Source of the DNA: Sympetrum striolatum
Lineage: Eukaryota; Arthropoda; Insecta; Odonata; Libellulidae
Length of the DNA stretch: 64,000 bases
Reading direction: 5' to 3'
Assembly (NCBI GenBank): GCA_947579665.1
Contig: OX388344.1
Span: 14,192,346-14,256,345 of the forward strand
The notes under the pieces are model-generated. The model saw nothing but the letters and a program-made list of their open reading frames with translations. It searched no databases and was not told where the DNA came from. Shown piece after piece: positions 1 to 7,407 of this stretch. How positions within the stretch are numbered: the stretch's first letter is position 1; every line of letters begins with the position of its first letter. The translations under genes and the position numbers were made by a program.

Positions 1-6
1 TATATA

Positions 7-90
7 CAGTAGAACCTCAATTTTATGAAGTTGAAGGGACCCAAAAATTTCCGCTTTGTAAAATTCGGGCTTTGTAAATTTGAGAACAAT
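7..90. mobile_element. Probable terminal repeat of a pogo/Tigger-type DNA transposon
   Basis: The segment starts CAGTAGAACCTC directly after a TA dinucleotide at 5-6 and continues with an AAGGGACC block, then two related sub-blocks (GCTTTGTAAAATTCGGG and GCTTTGTAAATTTGAG). TA-flanked ends beginning CAGTAGAACCTC and carrying an AAGGGACC block are typical of pogo/Tigger-like elements in insects (family knowledge recalled, not searched). No matching inverted end or transposase is visible in the next several kilobases, so this is a solo end, a deleted element, or one whose other end I missed. A different pogo/Tigger fossil lies at 22620-23600, but no shared terminal sequence was seen. Confidence 0.4.
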
Positions 91-357
91 ACCCAATTAT
101 ACACTCATTTTAAGAAGTAATTCCCTCATATCAGTTCAAATAACATAAGAAAATAATGTTTGGAATTAAGTTGCTTTTATTAATCATAGGCGTGAAAGAT
201 TTTTCTATTACTGTAATTCTCCAAATAATGGAAGGATAACATTCCTGAGTCCTAAACCCTTGGAAAATTTAAAGAACCCATAATTGAACTTTTAATCTTG
301 AATTTACACTGGGTTAGTTATGCGATCTTACTTTGTAATGCAAAGTAAATAATTTAC

Positions 358-504
358 CTTAATTTTTTCTGGACTCATCTGATCATCGTCATTTGAAGAT
401 GACATGGAGGTGCTAGACATTCCCGAATCCCACTGAACTCCTCTCCTAAGGTGATCATTTATGCATTTCAGCTGCTTACAGGATGTCACTATCTCTTCTT
501 GAAG
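358..504 (-). CDS. Candidate internal coding exon of an unidentified host gene
   Basis: Read on the minus strand, a pyrimidine tract (TTTTTTCTTCTGCAAG) is followed by a 147-nt stretch, open for exactly 49 codons, that ends AAG before a donor GTAAATT at 351-357. The N-terminal part (LQEEIVTSCKQLKCINDHLR) looks like an amphipathic or coiled-coil helix. It is followed by a Ser/Asp-rich stretch (SSTSMSSSNDDDQMSPEKIK) resembling a disordered, phosphorylatable linker. The acceptor AG is preceded by A, which is less usual; a second AG seven bases on is an alternative that keeps the same frame. I do not recognise the protein. It may be a downstream exon of the minus-strand gene whose promoter is near 14.3 kb, continuing off the left edge, but this is inference. 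Confidence 0.45.
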
Positions 505-1666
505 CTTGCAGAAGAAAAAATCAAAAGAATATAGAATATCTTTTCAAACAGATTTTTACATATTTTTTTAGAAATATGAAAGGGGCTGATATAATACACA
601 AACTTTCCAGCATATTTTAATTATGGTAAGGTAGGATTAGGGCTTTAACTGTAGACATATTTCTTCTATTCATCCCAGCCAACTTAAATAAACAACTTTT
701 ATTATCAATATGAGTTAGCCGGATATTGAGGAAACCCATGACAATAATAAAGAAAGGAAGAAAGAGGATGGGGAAGAAAAACATATCATGGTTAGATTAA
801 TGAGAGGAGAAGTTTTTGGGAAGTTATAATGTACGAAAAGGCTAATTTACTTTAAAAATGTACATGAAGATTGCTTTACTTAGCGCAAAAACAGCTGTGA
901 AATAAAATAATTTGTGGAAGTTAGGAAGTACAGTGTGTTATTATGGCTTTCCATGATATCTGGCTGACTCATATTCATTATATTAAAAATGCTAGTGAGG
1001 CAAATTTGCCCAAATTATTCAGGAAATACAGCATTATATTTAGAGCAGAGTCATTGAACATCTTCTTCATGAACCAGTGTCTGAAGTTGAAGGTTTTCCC
1101 GAAATTTGTCAGGAGGCATATCAACTAACACCACTGAAATTATAAAAAGGCTTCTGTTCTGTATAATGTACCTGCATATGGCCATGCTTAAGCTGATAGT
1201 GGTACTGAAATAAAATAATTTGTGGAAGCTACAGAGTGCAGCATGTTTCTTCATTATAAACAACATTTCATTGTTGTCCTGCAGCACTTCTCTCTTCACT
1301 AACTCTCTTCAGTACTAATTTTATAGGAATAAATATTAGTTCTGTTTCATTTTAGTTAAAAGTTTCACAGAAATATTTTTACTTCAAGCTCATTGCTGTT
1401 GTATGTAGCTAAGGTAAGACAGTTCCCAAATAATCTCGGAGGCCATCTTTTTGTAATGTAACCACATGAGTACTCTGAGATCGAATGGTCAAGTATGTCC
1501 ACACAAAAACTTTGAAGGCATTATAATAGGAAATTATAAATAGTTTCTACTCATTTATTTCTCCTTCACGATGATGACTTAGTAACAAAAGCACAATTCT
1601 TTGTTATTTGAGCGTGTACCCAACAAGTGTCAAATGATTCTAAGCTAATTCTATGTTATTTAGAAA
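505..1666. other. Unassigned AT-rich DNA left of the retrotransposon, probably intronic
   Basis: No long ORF or RNA gene is convincing. On the minus strand there are two mutually exclusive weak exon candidates. One is 1172-1204, with acceptor TTATTTCAG, 33 nt open in one frame, and donor CAG|GTACAT. The other starts at 1133 after TATAATTTCAG and stays open for 26 codons to a TGA at 1051-1053. The gap between them is too short to be an intron, so at most one is real. A 23-bp direct repeat at 898-920 and 1206-1228 is listed separately. Confidence 0.5.
898..1228. repeat. Pair of 23-bp direct repeats, 308 bp apart
   Basis: TGAAATAAAATAATTTGTGG plus AAG occurs identically at 898-920 and 1206-1228, and the next 25 bases are also related (both contain an AGTRCAG-like core followed by GTGTT or ATGTT). 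On the minus strand both copies read as splice-acceptor-like tracts ending TTATTTCA. This looks like a small local duplication of about 50 bp rather than a transposon. Confidence 0.6.
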
Positions 1667-1671
1667 GTTAC
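1667..1671. repeat. Left target-site duplication GTTAC
   Basis: GTTAC immediately precedes the TG of the 5' LTR and is repeated exactly after the 3' LTR at 6657-6661. A 5-bp duplication is the usual footprint of Ty1/copia integrases and shows that both ends of the element come from one insertion event. Confidence 0.95.
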
Positions 1672-1993
1672 TGTTAGAGAAATGAATGATTTGCGATCAT
1701 TTTTGTCATCATTGTATATTTTGGTTGATGTATATGTGTTTAGTTTTGGTTCTGCTTTGCTTTATTCATTTGTAAGGTGCTTTGTGTTGTGTACCACCTG
1801 GCGGAGGCTGGTGGAATTTCATGTAGAAGTTTTTTGAAATGTAGAGACCTGAAGTCCGGGAAGTCGTTGGTGTAGTAATAAACGTGTTCAGCAACATGCG
1901 AGTGTCTTCTTCGTTTCACTGAATCCCTGCAAATCCTGTTTCCCCTGGGAGTGATTTGGCTTTGTAGCTTCCAGAGGAGTAAGGCCGCTAGCA
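1672..1993 (+). repeat. 5' LTR (322 bp)
   Basis: It starts TGTTAGAGAAATGAATG and ends CCGCTAGCA; the terminal inverted repeat TGTTA/TAACA of the other LTR is decayed here to TAGCA. It aligns to the 3' LTR over its whole length with 9 substitutions by my hand alignment (about 2.9 % of 310 positions), a 1-nt indel, and 11 extra bases (TGTACCACCTG) just before GCGGAGG. An AATAAA poly(A) signal lies at 1877-1882, and the promoter should lie upstream of it within the LTR. Confidence 0.95.
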
Positions 1994-2007
1994 GGTTATG
2001 GGCCCAG
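1994..2007 (+). promoter_or_regulatory. Primer-binding site, initiator tRNA-Met anticodon-region type
   Basis: GGTTATGGGCCCAG starts at the first base after the 5' LTR. It is complementary to the anticodon stem-loop region (CTGGGCCCATAACC) of insect initiator tRNA-Met and not to a tRNA 3' end. Drosophila copia is known to prime from a tRNA-iMet half-molecule in this way. The match runs 14 nt and then breaks. The tRNA sequence was recalled from memory and should be checked. Confidence 0.85.
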
Positions 2008-2095
2008 GCTATCCGTGAAACAAAAATTACATGTTTTCAAATATTTACGATAATTTTCGATATCGGAATTGGCGCGTGTGAACCGCATGTTGAAG

Positions 2096-3007
2096 ATGGA
2101 GTCGGAGAGCTACCAATTTGGCGTGGAGAAGTTAAGCATGAGAAATAGGAACACGTGGAAACCATGGGTGAAAAGAGAGCTGCTTGTGAAGGAGGCTTGG
2201 GAGGCTGTTACCGGATTTCCGATATCGGCGGAGTCGGAATTATCCAGGACTGAGCAGGCGAGGCGGAAGAGGGCCAATCTCACAGCGATGGCGATTATCA
2301 TGAGATACGTTGGTCATGAGTTAATAGTCGATATATCTGACTATGAAGATGCGAAGGATGCATGGGAGCACTTGGAGAAGGTTTGCTGCAAAAATATGGA
2401 CTTTGTCGCTGCGGTAAAATTTAGGGAGTTAGCGACGTTAAGAAAAACACCGGAAATGTCCGTGATAAATTATTGTAATACAATGATGGACATGAACCAC
2501 ACACTCGAGTGGAACGAACTTGGATTAACTGACAAGCAATTGGCGGCTGTTTGTCTGACTGGTTTCCCAAAAGAATACGATATTACGGTGAAAACATTGG
2601 CGGCTCAGAAGAGTAATTTAAATATGGCGGTGGTGAAGCAAGTGTTGCTGGAGGAGGAACAACGCTTGAAGACGGAGGAAATCTCTATACATCAAGCCCT
2701 TAAAGTACAGAAGGGGAAACCTCAACAGTGTAACTACAACAGAGGCAAGTGCGATCGAGGTCCTCGGAGAGGAGAAGATTCTTCAAATAACAAGAGAGAG
2801 AATTCATACCCGAAACCTCAGCGGGGAAGTACGTATTGGTGTTATGCCTGTGGTAAGAAGAATGATCATATTGCACGTTTTTGTCCACTGAAGACAGAGG
2901 AAGAAAGAGAAAGAAGAGAAGAAAGGGCAGCTACCGCTAGTACAGTGACTAGGGAATATATAGTGCTTTGCGTAAAGAAGAATGATGAAAGGGGTGATGG
3001 AGTTTGA
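2096..3007 (+). CDS. gag: copia-type Gag (capsid and nucleocapsid) region
   Basis: This region encodes the structural capsid protein that packages element RNA. From the ATG at 2096 (AAGATGG context, A at -3 and G at +4) it runs 303 codons to TGA at 3005-3007; an in-frame ATG at 2087 would add MLK. The N-terminal 200 residues match the copia Gag helical domain pattern (WKPWVKREL near the start, DAWEHLEKV in the middle, LTGFPKEYD later). A basic, Arg/Lys-rich stretch is followed by one zinc knuckle at 2840-2884 (C-YA-C, then five residues, H, four residues, C). The usual spacing is CX2CX4HX4C, so one residue is extra. The frame continues straight into protease across the TGA, so Gag and Pol were once a single ORF. 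Confidence 0.85.
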   Translation: MESESYQFGVEKLSMRNRNTWKPWVKRELLVKEAWEAVTGFPISAESELSRTEQARRKRANLTAMAIIMRYVGHELIVDISDYEDAKDAWEHLEKVCCKNMDFVAAVKFRELATLRKTPEMSVINYCNTMMDMNHTLEWNELGLTDKQLAAVCLTGFPKEYDITVKTLAAQKSNLNMAVVKQVLLEEEQRLKTEEISIHQALKVQKGKPQQCNYNRGKCDRGPRRGEDSSNNKRENSYPKPQRGSTYWCYACGKKNDHIARFCPLKTEEERERREERAATASTVTREYIVLCVKKNDERGDGV

Positions 3008-4759
3008 GTGGTAGATAGTGGGGCGAGTGATCATATGACAAACAGAAGGGACTTGTTCAGCAGTTTTAAAGAATCGAAAGGGACTGTTGCAGTTGGGGAT
3101 GATGCACCAGTTCAGATTGAGGGAGAGGGGGCTATTCGTATCCATCTTTCGGATGAGTGTGGTGCTACTGATATAACTCTTTCAAATGTGCTCTATGTCC
3201 CAAATATGAGACATAACTTGATATCTGTAGGACAGCTTGAGGAAAAAGGAGTGAAGTTCGTGACAGAGAGGGGAAAACAAGAGGCATCCATGGGAGAGAG
3301 GAGATTGATTATTGCCCATAGAATTTCTAGACTGTCTTATTTGTCTACAGTTGGCAGTCCTAGTATTACAGATATAAAAGGAAGTTATCATGAAAAGAGG
3401 GCGTGTAAGGTTACTCTAACTACTTGGCATAGTAGGTTGGGGCACCCTAATTTGGAGGTCATGAAAAAATTAAAGGTATTGACCTCCTTAACTGGTGACA
3501 CAAAGATGGATGTGGATTGTTTTGCATGTATACAAGGCAAGATGCGGAGAGAGAGCTTTCCCACCAGTAAGGATGAAAGGGTGAAGAGGGTGCTGGAGCG
3601 GGTTCACACTGACATCATGGGACTAATCACTCCAGCCTCATTGAGCCAGAAGAGATATATCATCACCTTTATTGATGAGGCAGGCAGGTATGTTTCTGCC
3701 ACTGCCATCAGCAGAAAGAGTGAAGCTTTGGAGGAATTTAAGAAATTCAAGGCTAGAGTGGAGTTGCAGCATGATAAGAATATAAAGCAAATCCAATCTG
3801 ACAATGCAGGAGAGCTAACAAGCAAGGAATTCCATACATTTCTGGGGGAATGTGGTATCATGCATCAGAGATCGGTGGCCCATACACCCCAACAGAATGG
3901 ACTGGCAGAGAGGATGAACTTGTCACTGTGCAATGCCATCAGGTGCATGATGATTCTTGCGGGAGTGCCAGGTGCATTTTGGGCAGAGGCATTGAAGACA
4001 GCATGCCATCTGAGGAACCTGTGCCCATCCAAACCTCTGGACTTCAAGATGCCCTTGGAGGTGTGGAAGGGGAGGCCACTGAGAGAGACAGATTTCTCTT
4101 ATTTGCGGGTGTTTGGGTGCCAGGCGTGGGCATGGATTCCACGACAAAGCCAAGAAGGGAAATTTGGGGCCAGAGCAGTGGAATGCATGATGCTGGGTTA
4201 TGAAGATGGTGTCAAGGGGTATAGACTCTGGGAGTTGAAGGGGAGGAAGGTTATTGTGGCTCAAGATGTCATCTTCAGGGAGGCGATCTTTCCTATGAGG
4301 CAGCAGATGGTTGAGCAGCGCATAGTGGAGCTGGCACCAGTATTCCAGGTGCAGGAAGGAGATGTGGATGCTGATGATGGCGAACCAGGGACTGATTATG
4401 GAGAGGCACTAGGTCCAGGGGAGGCGTCACCTAGGGAGAACGAGGAACACCAGCCATGGGAGGAGCATGATCTGGAGAGTGTTGTGGCCACAACCAATGA
4501 AGGAGCTGACCCAGCCCATGAAGGACGACCACGAAGGGGGTACCATTCTAGGGCACCTTGTCACTTGCCCTGTTGCATGATTGCTATGGGAGAGCTGAAA
4601 GAGGACCATATTGATGTACCAAACACAGTAAAAGAGGCGCTGAGTGGCCCACAAGCAGAAGAGTGGAGAATAGCCATGTTAAAGGAGCTGTCGAATTTGA
4701 AGAAAATGAAAACATGGAGCCTTGTTAGAAGGTCTGAGGCGGGAAATGTAATTGGCTGA
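3008..4759 (+). pseudogene. pol: pol part 1: protease and integrase of the copia element (disabled)
   Basis: Same frame as gag, separated by the TGA at 3005-3007. The aspartic protease motif DSGASDHM begins at 3014; the TGA sits three codons before its D, where relatives usually have Trp, so a TGG-to-TGA change is the simplest explanation. Next comes the pre-integrase zinc module, with WHSRLGH (first His at 3428) and DCFAC. The integrase core shows all three catalytic residues: D in HTDIMG (3611-3613), D in QSDNAGE (3800-3802) and E in NGLAERM (3908-3910). The C-terminal integrase region (VFGCQAW, MMLGYEDGVKGYRL) follows, then an acidic linker. It ends at TGA 4757-4759, inside the KWVFAIKRD-type start of the RT domain. 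The domain would otherwise cut and join cDNA into the host chromosome. Confidence 0.93.
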
Positions 4760-5589
4760 AAATGGGTATTTGCCATAAAGAGGGATATTCATGGAGTAAT
4801 TATAAAATTCAAGACAAGACTCGTGGCACAGGGGTTCAGGCAAGTTGCGGGAGTTGATTTTGAAGAGACTTTCAGTCCAGTCATGAGGAGGAGATGTGTA
4901 GGATTACTTTTTGCTATTGCTGTTGAGAAGGAGTGGGTAATACATCAAGTGGATGTAATATCAGCTTATCTGAATAGTCCTTTAGATATCCCTGTGTATA
5001 TGGAACAGCCTGAAGTGCATTTTGGTGAGGGTAAATCTCCTGAGTTTTTTGTTTGCAGGTTGGAAAAGAGCTTATATGGTCTCAGGCAGTCAGGAAGAAA
5101 TTGGAACCATTTCCTTCACCAAATTCTTACAGATTTGAATTTTTACCAATGTAAATATGACCTATGTGTGTGTAGGAGAGAAGGGGTAATTTTAGGTATT
5201 CATGTAGATGATATGGTGATCATTGGGGAAGACATTCCAGTAAGAACATTTAAAGCTGAACTATCAGAACTCATTGAAATCAGAGACTTGGGTGAAGTGA
5301 CAAAAATATTATCGCTCTCAGCAAAAAGAGAGGAAAGTGGGCTAACAGTGAACCAGAGTTTGTACATAAATGAAGTTCTGCAAGAATTTGGTATGATAGA
5401 CTGTAGGGCAGTTGCAAGTCCATTGGACCAAAATGCCAAGGAGAGAGATGATCCATGTGAAGAGGAAGTTTTTGATAACCATTTATATCGTAAAGGGATT
5501 GGTTGTCTTTTGTATATAGCTGGAGGAACAAGGCCTGATATTTCTTTTGCGACCTCAAAGTTAGCTCAGTATTGTGAAAGAGCTACAAG
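4760..5589 (+). pseudogene. pol: pol part 2: reverse transcriptase domain (disabled)
   Basis: In frame with the preceding segment after the TGA at 4757-4759. Recognisable RVT_2-type motifs in order are KWVFAIKRD, TRLVAQGFRQ, FEETFSPV, the first catalytic Asp in QVDVISAYLN (4952-4954), LEKSLYGLRQS, and the catalytic HVDDMVIIG box (the two Asp codons at 5207-5212; copia relatives usually have YVDD). The domain copies element RNA into cDNA in the cytoplasmic particle. Near 5588 one base is missing compared with the expected frame: the conserved WHNVLHVLKYLKGT segment continues in the next frame, starting with TGG at 5593. Confidence 0.93.
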
Positions 5590-6138
5590 GATTGGCACAA
5601 TGTGTTGCATGTTCTGAAATATTTAAAGGGTACCATGAGTTATGAGTTACAATATGTTAAAACTGGGGAAAAGATTAAGGCATATGTTGATGCAGATTTC
5701 AACAATTCTCAAGATGGAATCTGAATAACTGGTTATGTGATTATTTTTGCAGGTGCAGCAATATCCTGGAGAAGTCATAAGCAGAGCTGCACTGGTACCT
5801 CTACTACGCACTCTGAATATATGGCATTGTATGAAGCGTGTACAGAAATGGCTTTGCTTAGATATTTTTTTGAGGAATTAGGAGTAGGAGAATTTGTGGA
5901 AAGCCAACTAGAAATTTTTGTTGATAACATGGGGGCAATTAAACTGGCTGAAGGGAGAAATGTCTCAGAGAGAACAAAGCACTTTAGGCCAAAGTTTCAT
6001 TATGTGAAGGAAGTAGTGCAAGAAGGGATTATAAATTTGAAGTATGTTCAGTCATCTAATAATTTGGCTGATCTGTTGACGAAAATACTGCCAGGTGTCA
6101 GAACGAAAATGCTCACCCAGAAGTTAGGGTTGGTGTGA
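5590..6138 (+). pseudogene. pol: pol part 3: RNase H domain (disabled)
   Basis: This continues pol one frame over from the RT segment, after the frameshift near 5588. The RNase H acidic residues are visible: D in YVDADF (5689-5691), E in HSEYMAL (5815-5817) and D in FVDNMGA (5923-5925). The C-terminal TKHFRPKFHYVKE and NLADLLTKILPG motifs typical of copia elements follow, and the frame ends with TGA at 6136-6138. An in-frame TGA at 5722-5724, just before ITGYVI, interrupts it between the first two acidic residues. RNase H would degrade the RNA strand of the RNA-DNA hybrid during cDNA synthesis. Confidence 0.92.
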
Positions 6139-6337
6139 AGGATTATTTTTCAACTCCAGAAATTTAGTCTAATTGTAAGTTCAATTGAATGTATGTACTT
6201 ATTTTTGTAGAGTTGTGTTTTTTGAAGTTTTTTTTGTGAGTTTTTAGGAAGGGAAGATTTTTGGAGGTAGTTATTAATATTGTGTATGAATATTTGATAA
6301 TTTTTTTTCCTGTAGATTACCGATGATAAAAATGCTC
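6139..6337 (+). other. copia 3' untranslated region
   Basis: About 200 bp of T-rich sequence between the pol stop and the polypurine tract, with several T runs of seven or more. No further ORF or env remnant is seen. Confidence 0.8.
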
Positions 6338-6346
6338 GAGGGGAGG
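6338..6346 (+). promoter_or_regulatory. Polypurine tract
   Basis: GAGGGGAGG lies immediately upstream of the TG of the 3' LTR, the position required of the RNase H-resistant primer for plus-strand cDNA synthesis. Confidence 0.9.
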
Positions 6347-6656
6347 TGTTAGAGAAATGAATGATTTGCGATCATTTTTGTCATCATTGTATATTTTGGT
6401 TGATGTATATGTGTTTAGTTTTGGTTCTGCTTTGCTTTATTCATTTGTAAGGTGCTTTGTGTTGGCGGAGGTTGGTGGAATTTCATGTAGAAGTTTTTTG
6501 AAATGTAGAGACCGGAATTCCGGAAGTCGTTGGTATAGTAATAAACGTGTTCAGCAACATGCGAGTGTCTTCTTCGTTTCACTGAATCCCTGCGAATCCT
6601 GTTTCCCCTGGGAGTGATTTGGCGTTGTAGCTTCCAGATGAGTAAGGCTGCTAACA
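6347..6656 (+). repeat. 3' LTR (310 bp)
   Basis: It starts TGTTAGAGAAATG and ends GCTGCTAACA with the intact inverted terminus. AATAAA at 6540-6545 is the likely poly(A) signal of the element transcript. Compared with the 5' LTR it lacks 11 bases and differs at 9 positions, mostly in the last third. The short ORF running through it on the plus strand is incidental. Confidence 0.95.
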
Positions 6657-6661
6657 GTTAC
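6657..6661. repeat. Right target-site duplication GTTAC
   Basis: Exact copy of 1667-1671. On the minus strand it reads GTAAC and lies directly after a candidate exon, so it doubles as a plausible 5' splice site. Confidence 0.95.
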
Positions 6662-6800
6662 CAGTTAAAGCAATAGGCTGTTTAGGAATATGGGTAATTT
6701 GGAATATAATGCCAGTGGTAGTTTTAAGGTAGCTCATTTGAAGCATATCGAAGAGCTCCAAGATAATATGTTGCATTCCCATTTGTATAACCATCAAACC
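6662..6800 (-). CDS. Candidate minus-strand coding exon abutting the copia insertion
   Basis: On the minus strand, the tract TTGTATCATTTCACAG ends at 6801. The next 139 nt are open in one frame for 46 codons plus one base and are followed by GTAACT, a usable donor. The peptide begins GLMVIQMGMQHIILELFDML and ends HIPKQPIALT. It looks like a hydrophobic helical segment, but I do not recognise it. The donor is the target duplication of the copia element, meaning the element inserted at the first bases of the downstream intron. The exon ends in phase 1, which would be compatible with the weak candidate starting at 1133. Chance openness over 46 codons is not negligible. Confidence 0.3.
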
Positions 6801-7180
6801 CTGTGAAATGATACAATGAGCAAAATCTATCAAAAGATATTGTTTCTGGAAAATGTCACTTAAGACAATGGCGGCAAAATTTTTTATAGGCTCATGCCAA
6901 ATATTGTTATTATTTTTTTGTCATTCTTTGGCATGCATATTTAAACCTTTGTCCGTAAAAGTTATAAGACTACGTCATATCTTAAAATGCATGAGGGTTC
7001 CGAATTAGCTTAAACCATATTTCAATGGATAAAATAGTGTTGTAAAATATTTACGCTACGATTATCTGAAGAAAATCGCGATCACGCAGGCGTATCGATA
7101 ACTCAACGTTCAGTATTTCTCACTTTCATCTGTAGTTGTATTGTTATGAGTTATTCGACAGCGGAGGTCATTTCACACGT

Positions 7181-7255
7181 ATTGTCTCATCGGGAATCGA
7201 ACCTTGAACCGCCTACATCCAAGTCGAACGCGATACCCAATTGGCTGTACAGGGC
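7181..7255 (-). repeat. tRNA-derived SINE head or tRNA pseudogene
   Basis: On the minus strand an exact pol III B box, GGTTCGATTCC (7193-7203), lies 44 bases downstream of an A-box-like CAGCCAATTGGG (7236-7247; 10 of 12 positions fit TRGCNNARYNGG). The segment between has the length and feel of a D-arm, anticodon arm and T-arm. The two acceptor strands do not pair, so a working tRNA gene is unlikely. A SINE would extend leftwards, but no tail or target duplication was identified. Confidence 0.5.
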
Positions 7256-7370
7256 CTCTCTCTCTATATTGGCATTAAAATCCCCCGAGTGCTCCGTTCT
7301 GATTGGGCCTATCATTACAATTACAATCATGACAGACACCACTTAATCGTTTTGGTGAACACCATACTGC

Positions 7371-7407
7371 CAACACCACCTAGAGTAGTTTATTTTAGGT
7401 GGCGTTG
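7371..7407. repeat. Short inverted repeat (11-bp arms)
   Basis: CAACACCACCT (7371-7381) and AGGTGGCGTTG (7397-7407) are inverted copies with one mismatch and a 15-base loop. The local sequence also contains another GGTGGTGTT. It may be the remains of a MITE terminus or simple chance. Confidence 0.4.

Larger units (their letters stand above)
1672..6656 (+). mobile_element. Ty1/copia LTR retrotransposon, full length but inactivated (4985 bp)
   Basis: The element has two direct LTRs (1672-1993 and 6347-6656) with TGTTA...TAACA ends, a 5-bp target duplication, a PBS directly after the 5' LTR, a polypurine tract directly before the 3' LTR, and one gag-pol reading frame. Domain order is gag, protease, integrase, reverse transcriptase, RNase H; integrase before RT is diagnostic of the copia (Pseudoviridae) group, and the length of about 5 kb fits. 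There is no env. Pol is broken by in-frame TGA codons at 3005-3007, 4757-4759 and 5722-5724 and by a 1-nt frameshift near 5588, so this copy could not encode a full polyprotein. Confidence 0.97.

Noticed and set aside
3850..4654. Overlapping ORFs of 60-117 codons on both strands inside integrase
   Set aside because: Shadows of the pol reading frame, which has all catalytic motifs.
1681..6617. ORF of 86 codons in the 3' LTR and its counterpart in the 5' LTR
   Set aside because: The 5' LTR copy is interrupted by the 11-bp segment and other changes. The ORF starts at the LTR edge and has no known domain.
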